Below, piece after piece: positions 1 to 8,914 of a DNA stretch of 64,000 nt. The stretch comes from Oerskovia douganii (GTDB taxonomy: Bacteria; Actinomycetota; Actinomycetes; Actinomycetales; Cellulomonadaceae), in contig NZ_JACSPN010000010.1 in NCBI RefSeq assembly GCF_015142735.1, positions 1 to 64,000 on the forward strand. Reading direction: 5' to 3'. A program made the position numbers and the translations under genes. Under the pieces are notes generated by a model, which was not told the origin of the DNA, did no database searches, and saw only the letters and a list, made by a program, of their open reading frames with translations. Position 1 is the first letter of the stretch. Every line of letters begins with the position of its first letter.

Positions 1-1704
1 GCCCGACGGCGCCCCGGCGAGCGTCCAGTCGTTGGGCCGGTCCGCCGACCCCTCGCGGCTCGGGCACCCCGCCTCGAGGAACACGAACGGCTTGTCCTCC
101 CGGGCGACCACACGCTCGATCCGGTCGAGGTGCTCCTCCCACGTCCCCGTCGGGTAGTACCCCGACGAGCTGATGACGTCGACCGCGTCCCACCAGGTCA
201 GCCGGTCCTCCTGGTACTTGTCGCAGTTGTACGTGACCAGGCCCGGGTACACCTCGCGCACCTGCCGGACGAGCTCACGCCACTCGTCCTCGCGAGCGTC
301 GGCGCGGACCATCTCGCACCCCACGCTGAACATCTCGACGCCCTCCTCGGCCGCGATCCGGGCGTGGTGGACCACGAAGGTCGTGTACGACGCGAACCAC
401 GCGTCCCACGTCGGCTCGCCCGGCACGTCCTGGTCGAAGAACCCGATGTGCCCGCGCCAGGTCCCGTCCGCACTGTTGACCACGGGCTTGAGGCAGACCC
501 GCCACCCTCGCCGCCGCGCCTCGCGCACCGCGAACCGGACCTCGTCGTCGGTGACCGTGGGCTCCTGGTCGAGCGGGACGTGCGTCGACTGCGCAGTCGC
601 CTGCTCCGCCGCGTACGTGACCGCTACCCAGGTGACCGCGTCGAGAGCCTCGAGCTCGTCCATCGACCGCCGAGCCTCGGGCCCGTCCCACGTACCCCGG
701 ACGCCCGTCCACCCCCAGGTCATGCCAGCCACGGGAGCCCCGGCGAACGGCGCAGGCCGGACCGGGCCCACGGCGTCGGCGAGCTCGCTCCGCGTGGGCG
801 GGTTGGCCCCGGCCCGCGAGACCGTGACCGACGCGGCCACCGCGGCTCGCCCCGCGGCCCACCGCAGCGCGGCGTCGGAGAGGCCGCGCAGCCGCTCCCG
901 GCCACCGGGCCCGTGGACCCCCATGCCGGCGAGCGCGTCGAGCAGCACCCCCGTGAACGTGTCCCCCGCGCCGACCGTGTCGACGACGGTCACGGCCCGG
1001 CCCGGCACGTCCTCGGTGCGCCCGCCCGGGCGCACGAGCGTGCACCCGTCGCCTCCCCGCGTCACGACGACGAGGCCCGGACCCCACGACACCCATCGCC
1101 GCGCGACGTCGACCGGGTCCTCGTCGGGGAAGAACCAGGCCAGGTCCTCGTCGCTCGCCTTGACGACGTCGCTCAGCGCGACGAGCTCCTCGACCCTCGC
1201 GCGCGCCGCGAGCCCGTCCTCGACGAGCGCGGGGCGCGCGTTGGGATCGAGCGAGACGACGGAGTGCCGGCGCGCCCGCCGCACGGCGTCGCGCACGACG
1301 TCGGCGCCGGGAGCCAGGACCGTCGCGACCGACCCCACGTGCATGACCTCGGCCTCCGCGACGTCGACGTCCCGCAGGTCCCACGCCAGGTCGAACGCGT
1401 ACGACGGGGACCCGGCAGGGTCGAGGGTCACGGTGGCCGTCGAGGTCCGTCCGGACGCGGGGACCTCGGCCCGCACGACCACGTCGCTGTCGGTGAGCCA
1501 GCGCCCCACGGCTTCGCCTCGCGCGTCGGGCGCGAACGTGGTCGCGAGCGCCACGTCGCGGCCCATCCGTCCGAGCGTGATCGCGACGTTGGCGGGGCTG
1601 CCCCCCGGGAGGTCGCGCGGGCCGCCCGATGCGTCCGGCACGACGTCCACGAGGGCCTCGCCGACGATCAGGAAACGCGGTCCGGTGCGCGCCGCGGGCG
1701 TCAT
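1..1704 (-). CDS. PfkB-family sugar kinase fused in frame to a GH113-type glycoside hydrolase (3' end beyond window)
   Basis: ATG at 1704 overlaps the stop of the upstream AGE gene (ATGA), and the frame stays open to base 1, at least 568 residues. Residues 1-327 are a ribokinase/PfkB kinase: glycine-rich GGSPANVA near the N-terminus and VDTVGAGDTF with the likely catalytic base Asp248. Residue 328 is a methionine (723-721) starting MTWGWTGVRGTW, a typical hydrolase N-terminus. The remainder resembles GH113 beta-1,4-mannanases, with likely acid/base Glu464 (SVGCEM) and nucleophile Glu544 (FLEAGCPS). I checked the junction codon by codon and found no stop. In context the kinase probably phosphorylates fructose made from mannose, and the hydrolase cuts manno-oligosaccharides. 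There is no signal peptide, so it acts in the cytoplasm. An internal start at 723 could also yield the hydrolase alone. The C-terminus is missing. Confidence 0.85.
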   Translation of the reverse strand, partial: MTPAARTGPRFLIVGEALVDVVPDASGGPRDLPGGSPANVAITLGRMGRDVALATTFAPDARGEAVGRWLTDSDVVVRAEVPASGRTSTATVTLDPAGSPSYAFDLAWDLRDVDVAEAEVMHVGSVATVLAPGADVVRDAVRRARRHSVVSLDPNARPALVEDGLAARARVEELVALSDVVKASDEDLAWFFPDEDPVDVARRWVSWGPGLVVVTRGGDGCTLVRPGGRTEDVPGRAVTVVDTVGAGDTFTGVLLDALAGMGVHGPGGRERLRGLSDAALRWAAGRAAVAASVTVSRAGANPPTRSELADAVGPVRPAPFAGAPVAGMTWGWTGVRGTWDGPEARRSMDELEALDAVTWVAVTYAAEQATAQSTHVPLDQEPTVTDDEVRFAVREARRRGWRVCLKPVVNSADGTWRGHIGFFDQDVPGEPTWDAWFASYTTFVVHHARIAAEEGVEMFSVGCEMVRADAREDEWRELVRQVREVYPGLVTYNCDKYQEDRLTWWDAVDVISSSGYYPTGTWEEHLDRIERVVAREDKPFVFLEAGCPSREGSADRPNDWTLAGAPSG

Positions 1705-2933
1705 GCCGAGACCAGCCCGTCGTGCGCGGCGCGAGCGAGGCTGGGACCCAGCGGGACACGCGGGAGCAACGTCGCCTGCACCGCGTGGTACAGGTCCGGC
1801 TTGCCAGGCCAGACACCGTCCGCCGGGACGTTGGACGCGTCGAGCTGGTGCCGCCACGACCCGCGGTCGACGTCCACGAGGTAGGTCACGACGTAGTCCC
1901 ACCACCGGGCGTACAGGTCCGCGTACCGCGCCTCGCCCGTGCGCCGGTGCAGGGCGTCGGCCGCTCCGACCGCCTCGGCGGCGACCCAGTGCATGCGGTC
2001 GCGGACCACCGGGACTCCGGCCCAGTCGGTCGTGTAGACGAATCCCGGCGCTCCGTCCCGCGCCCAGCCGTCCTCGACCGCGCGGTCGAACAGGAGCGAG
2101 GCCGTGGAGGCCAGGCCCGACGGCGCCCGCTCACCGAGCGCCGCCTCGGCCTGCAGCAGGAGCCGGGCCCACTCGAGCCCGTGCCCGATCGTCGCGCCGT
2201 ACGGCTTGAACGGGTCGTCCGGGCGGTCTCGGTTCAGGTCGGGCTGCGGGCCCCAGCCGTCGTCGAAGTGCTCGGGCAGGCGACTCTCGTTCTCCTCGGC
2301 CAGGGTGACCACGAACGCGCAGATGCGGGCCGCGCGGTCCCGCCAGGAGTCGTCGTCCAGGCAGTCGGCGACCGCGAGCATGGCCTCGACCGCGTGCATG
2401 TTCGCGTTGAGCCCCCGGTACGGGGCGACCACGGACCACGACACGTCCCACTCGTCGACGCAGCGCCCGGCCTCCTCGTCCCAGAAGCGGTCGAGGAAGA
2501 CGCCCGACGCCTCGTCGAGGAGCTCACGCGCCCCCGGGATGCCCGCGAGGGTCGCACTCGACGCCGCGAGCAGGACGAAAGCGTGGTCGTAGCAGCTCTT
2601 GCCCGCCACGGTGTCGGGGACGCCGTGCTCCGAGAGGGCGTGGTACCAACCGCCGGCGCGGGCGTCCCGCAGCCCCCCGGTCAGCCCCGCGAGCGCCCCC
2701 GCCGCGACGCCCGCAGAGCCGGGCACCCCGAGCAGGGCCCCCAGGCTGTACACGTGCACGGTCCGCGCCGTGATCCACGTCTGGACGCCGCGCGAGGGAT
2801 CGGGGACCCCGTCGTCGTCCAGGTAGGCCGCGCCCCCGCCCGGGAGCACCACGTGCCGCCCGAACCCGAGCAGCCGACGGCACTCCGCGTCGAGCCACGA
2901 CCGGTGCGTGGGGAGCGTCTGCCAGGGCCTCAT
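1701..2933 (-). CDS. AGE-family sugar isomerase/epimerase, probably mannose isomerase
   Basis: A 410-residue (alpha/alpha)6-barrel protein of the N-acylglucosamine 2-epimerase/YihS family. Family-typical histidine-bearing segments are visible: GWYHAL, ANMHAVEAMLA, GHGLEWARLL and RMHWVAAEA. Members convert mannose to fructose (mannose isomerase) or epimerise mannose/glucose or cellobiose/mannose-glucose units. The neighbours, a beta-mannosidase upstream and a PfkB kinase downstream, favour mannose to fructose followed by phosphorylation. ATG 2933 was chosen because it overlaps the stop of the GH2 gene (ATGA); the frame is open a further 28 codons upstream, but that part is Arg/Pro-rich and lies inside GH2. 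The exact substrate is inferred from context. Confidence 0.8.
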   Translation of the reverse strand: MRPWQTLPTHRSWLDAECRRLLGFGRHVVLPGGGAAYLDDDGVPDPSRGVQTWITARTVHVYSLGALLGVPGSAGVAAGALAGLTGGLRDARAGGWYHALSEHGVPDTVAGKSCYDHAFVLLAASSATLAGIPGARELLDEASGVFLDRFWDEEAGRCVDEWDVSWSVVAPYRGLNANMHAVEAMLAVADCLDDDSWRDRAARICAFVVTLAEENESRLPEHFDDGWGPQPDLNRDRPDDPFKPYGATIGHGLEWARLLLQAEAALGERAPSGLASTASLLFDRAVEDGWARDGAPGFVYTTDWAGVPVVRDRMHWVAAEAVGAADALHRRTGEARYADLYARWWDYVVTYLVDVDRGSWRHQLDASNVPADGVWPGKPDLYHAVQATLLPRVPLGPSLARAAHDGLVSA

Positions 2934-5464
2934 CGGGTCACCTCCGTGACGAGCTGGTTCGCGTGCCGCAGGACCCGCGGGTCGGCGAGCGCGGCGAGGT
3001 CGATCTCGCCGGGGCACGTGACCTCGAACGTCACGGACTCCCCGGGGAGCAGGGTCACGAGCATGTCGTCGACGACGGCGTCCGGGGCGACCTTGTCGGC
3101 CAGGAGCGCGAGATCCTGGACCAGGACGTCGGTCGTGACCCGCACGCGGGCGCCTGTCGCGGTGCGGACCGGCTCGACGACGAGCCCGGGCGTCTCCAGC
3201 GCGCTGTCACGGGGCTCGGCGAAGAACCACGTCGCGCGCTCGGCCCCCAGGGTCGCCACGAGGACCTCTCCGGTCGGCGTGTCGGTCGCAGCGACGTCGG
3301 GTGGCACGGGGACCGTCGCCGTCGCGCGCGCCCCCACCTCGACCGGGACCTTGACGCCCTGGAGCTCGACGCCGTCGAACCGGAGCCTGCGGATCACCAG
3401 GTCTCCCGTCCACGCCTCGCCCGAGTCGTTGACGACGGCCACGGCGAGCGGCATGCCAGGCTGGTCGTCGCGCGGCTGGATCGTGACGAGCCGGTCCGCG
3501 TACGCATGCTTGAGGGCGTACAGCAGCGGCTTGGCGTGCCCGTCGCCGTCCACCGCGGACCACGAGGTCACGGGCCAGCAGTCGTTGAGCTGCCAGACGA
3601 CCGAGCCCATGCAGACCGGGCTCCACGAGCGCAGGTGCTCGACCGCGACCCGTACCGCGGTCGCCTGGTTGAGGGACATGGCCCAGTGCCAGTCCTCCAT
3701 GTCGTCGGGCAGCGGCAGGTGCGCCACGAGCCCGTCGACGAGCTTGTCGTTGCCCTGCATCGCCTTCTGGTGCACGAGCATGCCGGGCGACTCCGGGGTC
3801 AACGGGTCGTCGCTGATCGCTCGCGTGAGCGTCGACCAGGTGGGCGGCCCCTGCCACCCGAACTCGGCGAGGAAGCGGGGGACGACGTCGCGGTAGTGCG
3901 GGTAGTCCTGCCGGTTCCACAGCTCCCACGAGTGCATCGACCCGTGCGCGGGGTCGTTCGGGTAGACGTCCAGGCTCCCCGACCACGGGCTCGACGGCGT
4001 GTAGTCGCGCGCCGGGTCGAGCTCGGCCAGGAGCTGCGGGAGGAGCTCGGTGTAGTAGCCGAGGCCCCACGTCCTGCCGTCGAGGCGCTTCTCCCAGCCC
4101 CAGTCCTGGTAGCCCCAGATGTTCTCGTTGCTGCCGTTCCACAGCACGAGGGAGGCATGGTGCGCGAGCCGCACGACGTTGTCGCGGACCTCGGCCTCGA
4201 CCTCGCCGCGCAGCGGCTCCTCCTCGGCGTACGCGGCGCACGCGAACAGGAAGTCCTGCCACGTGAGGATGCCGCGCTCGTCGCACAGGTCGTAGAAGTC
4301 GTCGGCCTCGTAGATCCCGCCGCCCCAGACGCGCAGCAGGTTGATGTTCGCGGTCTGCGCCTGGGCGATGCGCGCGGCGTACCGCTCGCGCGTCACGCGG
4401 TGCGGGAACGCGTCGTCGGGGATCCAGTTGGCGCCGCGCACGAACACGGGTCGCCCGTTGACGACGAACCGGAACGACGTCCCGTGCTCGTCGGGCTCCA
4501 TCTCCAGGCGCACCGTGCGGAAGCCGACGCGTCGGTGCGCCCGGTCGAGCCGGTACGTCCCGCACGCGAGGGTCGCCTCGACGTCGTGGAGCGGCTGGTC
4601 GCCGTACCCCTGCGGCCACCACAGGGCGACCGCAGGGACGACGACGTCGACCGTCGCCGAGGTCTCCCCCTGCGTTACCTCGACGACCGTCTGCGCCCCC
4701 GCGACCTGGACGCCCAGACGGAGCGCGTCCGTCCCGGACGCCGTGCGCTCCACCTCGACCTGGACGCGGACCCGGCCCGGGGCGAGCGTCTGGCCCGGGC
4801 CGCCGTCGAGCGCGCCGTCCTCGACCGAGGCCTCGACCCGCACCACGGACAGCCTCGCGACCGACCAGGACTCGAGCCGTACGGGTCGCCAGATGCCCGA
4901 CGTCGCGGTGTCGAGCCCCCAGTCCCAGCCGAAGCTGCACGCCATCTTGCGGATGGCGTTGAACGGGTGCTTGTTGACCTGCGGGCGGTACCCCAGCGCG
5001 AGGCTCTGCCGGTCGGCGTGCCGCACGGGCGACGCGAAGCGGACCACGAGGTCGTTGTCCCCGACGCGCAGCGCGCCCGACACGTCGAACCGGTAGGTGC
5101 GGTGCATGTTCGCGGTCGACCCCAGCACCTGGCCGTTGAGCCGCACCTCGGCCACGGTGTCGAGCCCGTCGAAGACCAGGTCGTGCCGCTCGTGCGCCGC
5201 AGCCTCCTCGGCCGTCCAGCCGAGCGTGGTGCGGTACTCCCAGTCGCACCTGCCGATCCACCCGAGCAGACCCTCGTTGTCGTCGAGGTACGGGTCGGGG
5301 ATCAGCCCTGCCGCCAGAAGGTCCGTGTGCACGCTGCCCGGCACGGTCGCCGGGACGCCTACGAGGTCCGCGGCCTGGGGGGCCGCCGCCTGCGCGACCG
5401 AGAGGGTCCAGCCCTCGTGCACCTCCCGGGCGACAAGGGGCCGGGGGGCGTGCTGCTCTGTCAC
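2930..5464 (-). CDS. GH2 beta-mannosidase
   Basis: An 844-residue glycoside hydrolase family 2 protein of normal beta-mannosidase length, without signal peptide, so cytoplasmic. It shows the N-terminal jelly-roll (about residues 20-200), the immunoglobulin-like domain, and a TIM barrel with acid/base Glu447 in NGSNEN and nucleophile Glu534 in LAEFGW. The motif GWDWG and the VWQLNDCWPVTSW segment are typical of the beta-mannosidase branch. It should release mannose from imported manno-oligosaccharides. GTG 5464 was chosen because it overlaps the stop of the upstream permease (GTGA), and the following VTEQHAP is the first plausible N-terminus. It is translationally coupled at both ends. Confidence 0.9.
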   Translation of the reverse strand: MTEQHAPRPLVAREVHEGWTLSVAQAAAPQAADLVGVPATVPGSVHTDLLAAGLIPDPYLDDNEGLLGWIGRCDWEYRTTLGWTAEEAAAHERHDLVFDGLDTVAEVRLNGQVLGSTANMHRTYRFDVSGALRVGDNDLVVRFASPVRHADRQSLALGYRPQVNKHPFNAIRKMACSFGWDWGLDTATSGIWRPVRLESWSVARLSVVRVEASVEDGALDGGPGQTLAPGRVRVQVEVERTASGTDALRLGVQVAGAQTVVEVTQGETSATVDVVVPAVALWWPQGYGDQPLHDVEATLACGTYRLDRAHRRVGFRTVRLEMEPDEHGTSFRFVVNGRPVFVRGANWIPDDAFPHRVTRERYAARIAQAQTANINLLRVWGGGIYEADDFYDLCDERGILTWQDFLFACAAYAEEEPLRGEVEAEVRDNVVRLAHHASLVLWNGSNENIWGYQDWGWEKRLDGRTWGLGYYTELLPQLLAELDPARDYTPSSPWSGSLDVYPNDPAHGSMHSWELWNRQDYPHYRDVVPRFLAEFGWQGPPTWSTLTRAISDDPLTPESPGMLVHQKAMQGNDKLVDGLVAHLPLPDDMEDWHWAMSLNQATAVRVAVEHLRSWSPVCMGSVVWQLNDCWPVTSWSAVDGDGHAKPLLYALKHAYADRLVTIQPRDDQPGMPLAVAVVNDSGEAWTGDLVIRRLRFDGVELQGVKVPVEVGARATATVPVPPDVAATDTPTGEVLVATLGAERATWFFAEPRDSALETPGLVVEPVRTATGARVRVTTDVLVQDLALLADKVAPDAVVDDMLVTLLPGESVTFEVTCPGEIDLAALADPRVLRHANQLVTEVTR

Positions 5465-6411
5465 TTGGTAGCTCCTGAGGTGAGTCCGCTGTAGATGTGC
5501 CGCTGGAGCAGGAGGAAGGCGATGAGCGTCGGCACGATCACGAGGATCGTGCCGGCCGCGATGACCTCCCACTGCGACCCGTACGGCCCCTTGAAACGGA
5601 ACAGCGAGGTCGAGATGACACCGAGGTCCCGCGAGGGCATGTAGAGGAAGGGGATGTAGAACTCGTTGTAGATCGCGAGACCCTTGATGATGACGACCGT
5701 GGCGATCGCGGGGCGCAGCAGCGGGAAGACGATGCGCGAGTAGATCGTCAGCCGGTTCGCGCCGTCCAGCATCGCGGCCTCGTCGAGAGAGCGCGGGATC
5801 GACCGCATGAACTGCAGGAAGATATAGATCGCGATGATGTCGGTGCCCATGAACAGCACGATCGCCGCCCCGCGGGTGTTGAAGAGTCCCAGGCCGTTGA
5901 TGATCTGGAAGGTCGCCACCTGCGTCGTGACCGCAGGGACCAGGGTCGCGAGCAGGAACAGCCCCATGACGAGGCGACGCCCCCGGAAGTCGAACCGGTC
6001 CACCGCGTAGGCGGTCATGGTGCCGATGAGGATGGTCCCCGTGAGCGAGACGACGAGGATGACCGTCGTGTTGAGGAACCCCTCGAGCATGTTGCCGCGG
6101 GTGAACGCGGTCACGAAGTTCTCGAGGTTGAACCAGTCGGAGGGCGGGTCGAGCGGTCCCGTCGTCGCGTACTCCTCGCGCGACTTGAACGCAGCCATGA
6201 AGATCGTCACCAGGGGCACGATCGCCACGGCGCACGCGATGACGAGCGAGACGTACTTGAACGTGGTGCCCAGGGGGCCGAGGACCGCGCTGAACGACCT
6301 GGTCCGCTGCGCAAGACCTTGTCGCATCCGCTCGCTGGTACGGGGCGGCGCCGGGCGCTGAGGTCCGGGGCTCGCGACGGGCCGGGCGGGGGTGACGTGC
6401 TGCTGGCTCAT
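5461..6411 (-). CDS. Sugar ABC transporter permease, MalG type (CUT1)
   Basis: A 316-residue inner-membrane permease with six predicted helices. The cytoplasmic coupling (EAA) loop reads EAAMLDGANRLTIYSRIVFPL. The first ~45 residues are a Pro/Arg-rich cytoplasmic tail. ATG 6411 overlaps the stop of the preceding permease (ATGA). It forms the translocation pore with the MalF-type partner. No ATPase is encoded in this locus, so a shared MsiK/MalK-like ATPase elsewhere is presumably recruited, as is usual for actinobacterial CUT1 importers. Confidence 0.88.
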   Translation of the reverse strand: MSQQHVTPARPVASPGPQRPAPPRTSERMRQGLAQRTRSFSAVLGPLGTTFKYVSLVIACAVAIVPLVTIFMAAFKSREEYATTGPLDPPSDWFNLENFVTAFTRGNMLEGFLNTTVILVVSLTGTILIGTMTAYAVDRFDFRGRRLVMGLFLLATLVPAVTTQVATFQIINGLGLFNTRGAAIVLFMGTDIIAIYIFLQFMRSIPRSLDEAAMLDGANRLTIYSRIVFPLLRPAIATVVIIKGLAIYNEFYIPFLYMPSRDLGVISTSLFRFKGPYGSQWEVIAAGTILVIVPTLIAFLLLQRHIYSGLTSGATK

Positions 6412-7346
6412 GCCAGGTCTCCCTTCTCCTCCGGGAAGAACCGGCGCTGGACCCAGCTCACGAGGAGCACGAGGAGCAGCAGGACGACGGCCATCGCCGA
6501 CGCGAGTCCGACCTTGGAGAACTTGAACGCGGTGTTGATCGTCTGGATGACGAAGGTCTCGGAGCCGTTCGCGCCGCCCGTCATGATGAACGGGATCTCG
6601 AAGACCGACAGCGCCCCCGAGACCGCCAGGATGAGCGAGAGCCCGACGATCTGGCTGATGCTCGGGAGGATGATGAAGCGGAACTTCTGCCAGGAGCTGG
6701 CCCCGTCGAGCTCCGCCGCCTCGTAGAGCTCGGTCGGGATCGACTGGATCGCCCCGAGGAACAGGACGAAGTTGAGGCCCATGTAGCGCCACACCGACGT
6801 CGCGGCGAGCGAGACGTTGACGAGCGACGGGTCGCCGAGCCACTGAGGGCCGTCCTGGACTCCCACGAGCGCCAGGAGGGCGTCGAGCGTCCCACCCGGT
6901 CGGAAGAAGAAGAGGAAGACCAGGCCGATCGCGACGCCGTTGAGCAGGTAGGGGAAGAAGATGATGCCCTTGAACCAGTTCCGGAACCGCGTGCTGAAGC
7001 TGAGCACGGTCGCGAAGTACATCGCCAGCACGAGCTGGAGGAACGCCCCGACCAGGTAGTAGACGCTGACGAGGAAGACGCGGAAGATCTCCGGCCGGGT
7101 GAAGATCTCGACGTAGTTCTGGAAGCCGACGGGTTCCTTGACGGCGTCGAGCCCGTCCCAGGACGTGAAGCTGTACCAGACCATGTTCGCGACGGGGACG
7201 TACGTGAACAGGATCAGCAGCCCCAGCGGGACGGCGAGGAAGAGCCAGGGCGTGATCTTCCACCCTCGGCGGGCAGGGCGCGGGCTGCCCGGGCTACGGG
7301 AGCCCGCAGCGCGCACCCGCGCGGTCGTTCCACTCATGACGGCCAT
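6408..7346 (-). CDS. Sugar ABC transporter permease, MalF type (CUT1)
   Basis: A permease of about 312 residues with six helices and the coupling-loop segment EAAELDGASSWQKFRFIILP. Its start is uncertain: ATG 7346 (MAVMSG) and ATG 7337 are both in frame, and a GGAG lies 13 nt before 7346. A third ATG (7357) opens only a seven-codon frame that stops across ATG 7337. It follows the binding-protein gene after a strong hairpin (7383-7422) and overlaps the next permease by four bases. It imports the operon's substrate, probably manno-oligosaccharides. Confidence 0.85.
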   Translation of the reverse strand: MAVMSGTTARVRAAGSRSPGSPRPARRGWKITPWLFLAVPLGLLILFTYVPVANMVWYSFTSWDGLDAVKEPVGFQNYVEIFTRPEIFRVFLVSVYYLVGAFLQLVLAMYFATVLSFSTRFRNWFKGIIFFPYLLNGVAIGLVFLFFFRPGGTLDALLALVGVQDGPQWLGDPSLVNVSLAATSVWRYMGLNFVLFLGAIQSIPTELYEAAELDGASSWQKFRFIILPSISQIVGLSLILAVSGALSVFEIPFIMTGGANGSETFVIQTINTAFKFSKVGLASAMAVVLLLLVLLVSWVQRRFFPEEKGDLA

Positions 7347-7382
7347 GACGTGCTCATTTCTCCGGGAGATTCTCAGGGAGCG

Positions 7383-7422
7383 GCACGGTGGGGACCTCGA
7401 CGGGTCGAGGTCCCCACCGTGC
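7383..7422 (-). terminator. 18-bp perfect hairpin between binding-protein and permease genes
   Basis: Two 18-nt arms (7383-7400 and 7405-7422) pair perfectly around a 4-nt loop, CGGG. There is no obvious T-run. It lies 15 bases after the binding-protein stop and before the permease start. Intercistronic hairpins of this kind act as partial terminators or as 3' stabilisers that leave the binding protein in excess over its permeases. Confidence 0.7.
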
Positions 7423-7437
7423 GGTGCGGGCCGGCGG

Positions 7438-8736
7438 TCAGCCGTCGTTGGCGATACGCGCGCTGTCCCAGCGCGAGTTGAGGTCCTCGAAGAACGAGAG
7501 CCGGTCCCCCGAGCCCGCGCCGCGAGCCACGTCGATGAGGGCACGCCGGTACTGGTCTCCGAAGAGGTCGATCTCGGCCTCGTTGTAGATGTCGGAGTCG
7601 AGCGACTCCTGGCCTGCGGGCGACGGCGTGAGCTCGATCTGCTGGACGCCGAACGTGTCGAAGTCCTTCAGGGTGTCCGGGCTCTCGGCGCCGACGACGG
7701 GAGAGATCCCGCCCTCGTCGACCGCGAAGGTCGACTCGGTCACGAACCAGTCGAGCCAGGCACGCGCGGCGGCCTTGTTGTCGGAGTGCTTGGAGATCCC
7801 GAGCTTGTAGTCACCGCCGACGCGGGACTGGAACGCGTCGTCGGTCTTCCACGGCATGGGCCAGATGGAGATGTCCTCCGGAGCGCCTCCCACGGTCTCG
7901 GTCGCGGCCTGGATCTGCGGGACGGCCCAGGAACCGAGGACCATGGTCGCGACGTCGCCCGAGGCGAGAAGGTTCTTGGACTCCTCCCAGTTGGTCGTGG
8001 TGGGGTCTGCCTCGGACAGACCACCGGCGACGACGTCGAAGAGCAGGCTGTCGAGCGCGTACTGCTCGTTGCCGTCGGACCACGGTGCTTCCTGGGCGTC
8101 GCGGATCTGGACCGCCTCGGCCCCGGCGAAGCTGCCCTGGTTGTTCTGCCACTGCGACAGCGGCCAGCCATCGGCGTAGTTCGTGTAGTACGGGGTCGCG
8201 TCGGTCTTCTCCCCGACGGCTTCGAGGGCGTCGAGGAACGCTTGCGGGGTCGTGGGCGGCTCGGTGATCCCGGCCTCGGCCCAGACCTTCTTGTTGAGCA
8301 CGTAGCCGTTGGCCGTGCCGAAGGTGGCGATGCCGTAGACCTGGCCCTCGTAGGCCTGCTCGTCGATGAACCGGTAGGTCGCGGACAGCGCGTCGACGGT
8401 GTCGAGGGGCTCGAAGAACTGCGGGAGCTGGTCCTTGGTGACCGAGTTGGGCACCAGCAGGACGTCGCCGTAGTCCTGGGAGTTGAGGCGGATCGAGACG
8501 TCGCCCTCATAGTCGGTGATGGCCTCGAACTCGACGTCGATGTCGGGGTAGGTCTTCTGGAACTCGGTGACGTAGTCCCGCAGGGTCGTCTCGACGATGT
8601 CGGTGCGGTTGGTGAGGACCGTGATGGTCCCCGACAGGCCTCCCTCGCCCGATCCACCGTCGTCACCGGTCGAGCAGGCGGTCAATGTCAGCGCTGTCAT
8701 CACTGCCAGAGCAGACGCTGCGTGCTTCCTTGCCAT
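7438..8736 (-). CDS. Extracellular sugar-binding lipoprotein (CUT1), probably manno-oligosaccharide binding
   Basis: A 432-residue family 1 solute-binding protein. The N-terminus has a lipoprotein signal with lipobox LTAC (Cys21) followed by a Ser/Gly/Asp linker. The body shows periplasmic-binding-protein features such as GQVYGIATFG and LLASGDVATMVLGSWAVPQI. ATG 8736 is preceded by GGGAAGA. It delivers substrate to the two permeases downstream. The mannoside specificity is inferred from the GH2, AGE and GH113 genes in the same operon. A LacI-type operator lies 119 bases upstream of its start. Confidence 0.87.
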   Translation of the reverse strand: MARKHAASALAVMTALTLTACSTGDDGGSGEGGLSGTITVLTNRTDIVETTLRDYVTEFQKTYPDIDVEFEAITDYEGDVSIRLNSQDYGDVLLVPNSVTKDQLPQFFEPLDTVDALSATYRFIDEQAYEGQVYGIATFGTANGYVLNKKVWAEAGITEPPTTPQAFLDALEAVGEKTDATPYYTNYADGWPLSQWQNNQGSFAGAEAVQIRDAQEAPWSDGNEQYALDSLLFDVVAGGLSEADPTTTNWEESKNLLASGDVATMVLGSWAVPQIQAATETVGGAPEDISIWPMPWKTDDAFQSRVGGDYKLGISKHSDNKAAARAWLDWFVTESTFAVDEGGISPVVGAESPDTLKDFDTFGVQQIELTPSPAGQESLDSDIYNEAEIDLFGDQYRRALIDVARGAGSGDRLSFFEDLNSRWDSARIANDG

Positions 8737-8854
8737 GGTGTTCTTCCCATCTCGCTGTCGTCATTGACGCACGCCGGTCAGCAGCACTGCGGGACCCTCG
8801 CTCATCGAGCTCATCGAGACGGTCCGCGGCCTTCTCTGGCGCAACGAGAACAAA

Positions 8855-8866
8855 TTAAGCGCTTAA
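8855..8866. promoter_or_regulatory. LacI-family operator (TTAAGCGCTTAA)
   Basis: A perfect 12-bp palindrome with the central CG typical of LacI-family sites, in the 178-bp gap between the LacI gene and the binding-protein gene. A further half-site, TTAAG, lies at 8873-8877. Probably the site through which the neighbouring LacI protein represses the mannoside operon; binding itself is not shown. Confidence 0.6.
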
Positions 8867-8914
8867 GTTCCGTTAAGTCAAAGGTGACAGGTCACGATCC
8901 GGCAACGGAACCGG

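Noticed and set aside
2963-5494. A long plus-strand open frame opposite the GH2 gene.
   Set aside because: No recognisable domain, and the minus strand encodes a GH2 enzyme with intact catalytic residues.
7334-7357. Seven-codon frame (MSTSWPS) just before the MalF-type gene, overlapping its possible start.
   Set aside because: Could be a leader peptide, but nothing in its codons suggests attenuation, and a chance frame this short is likely.
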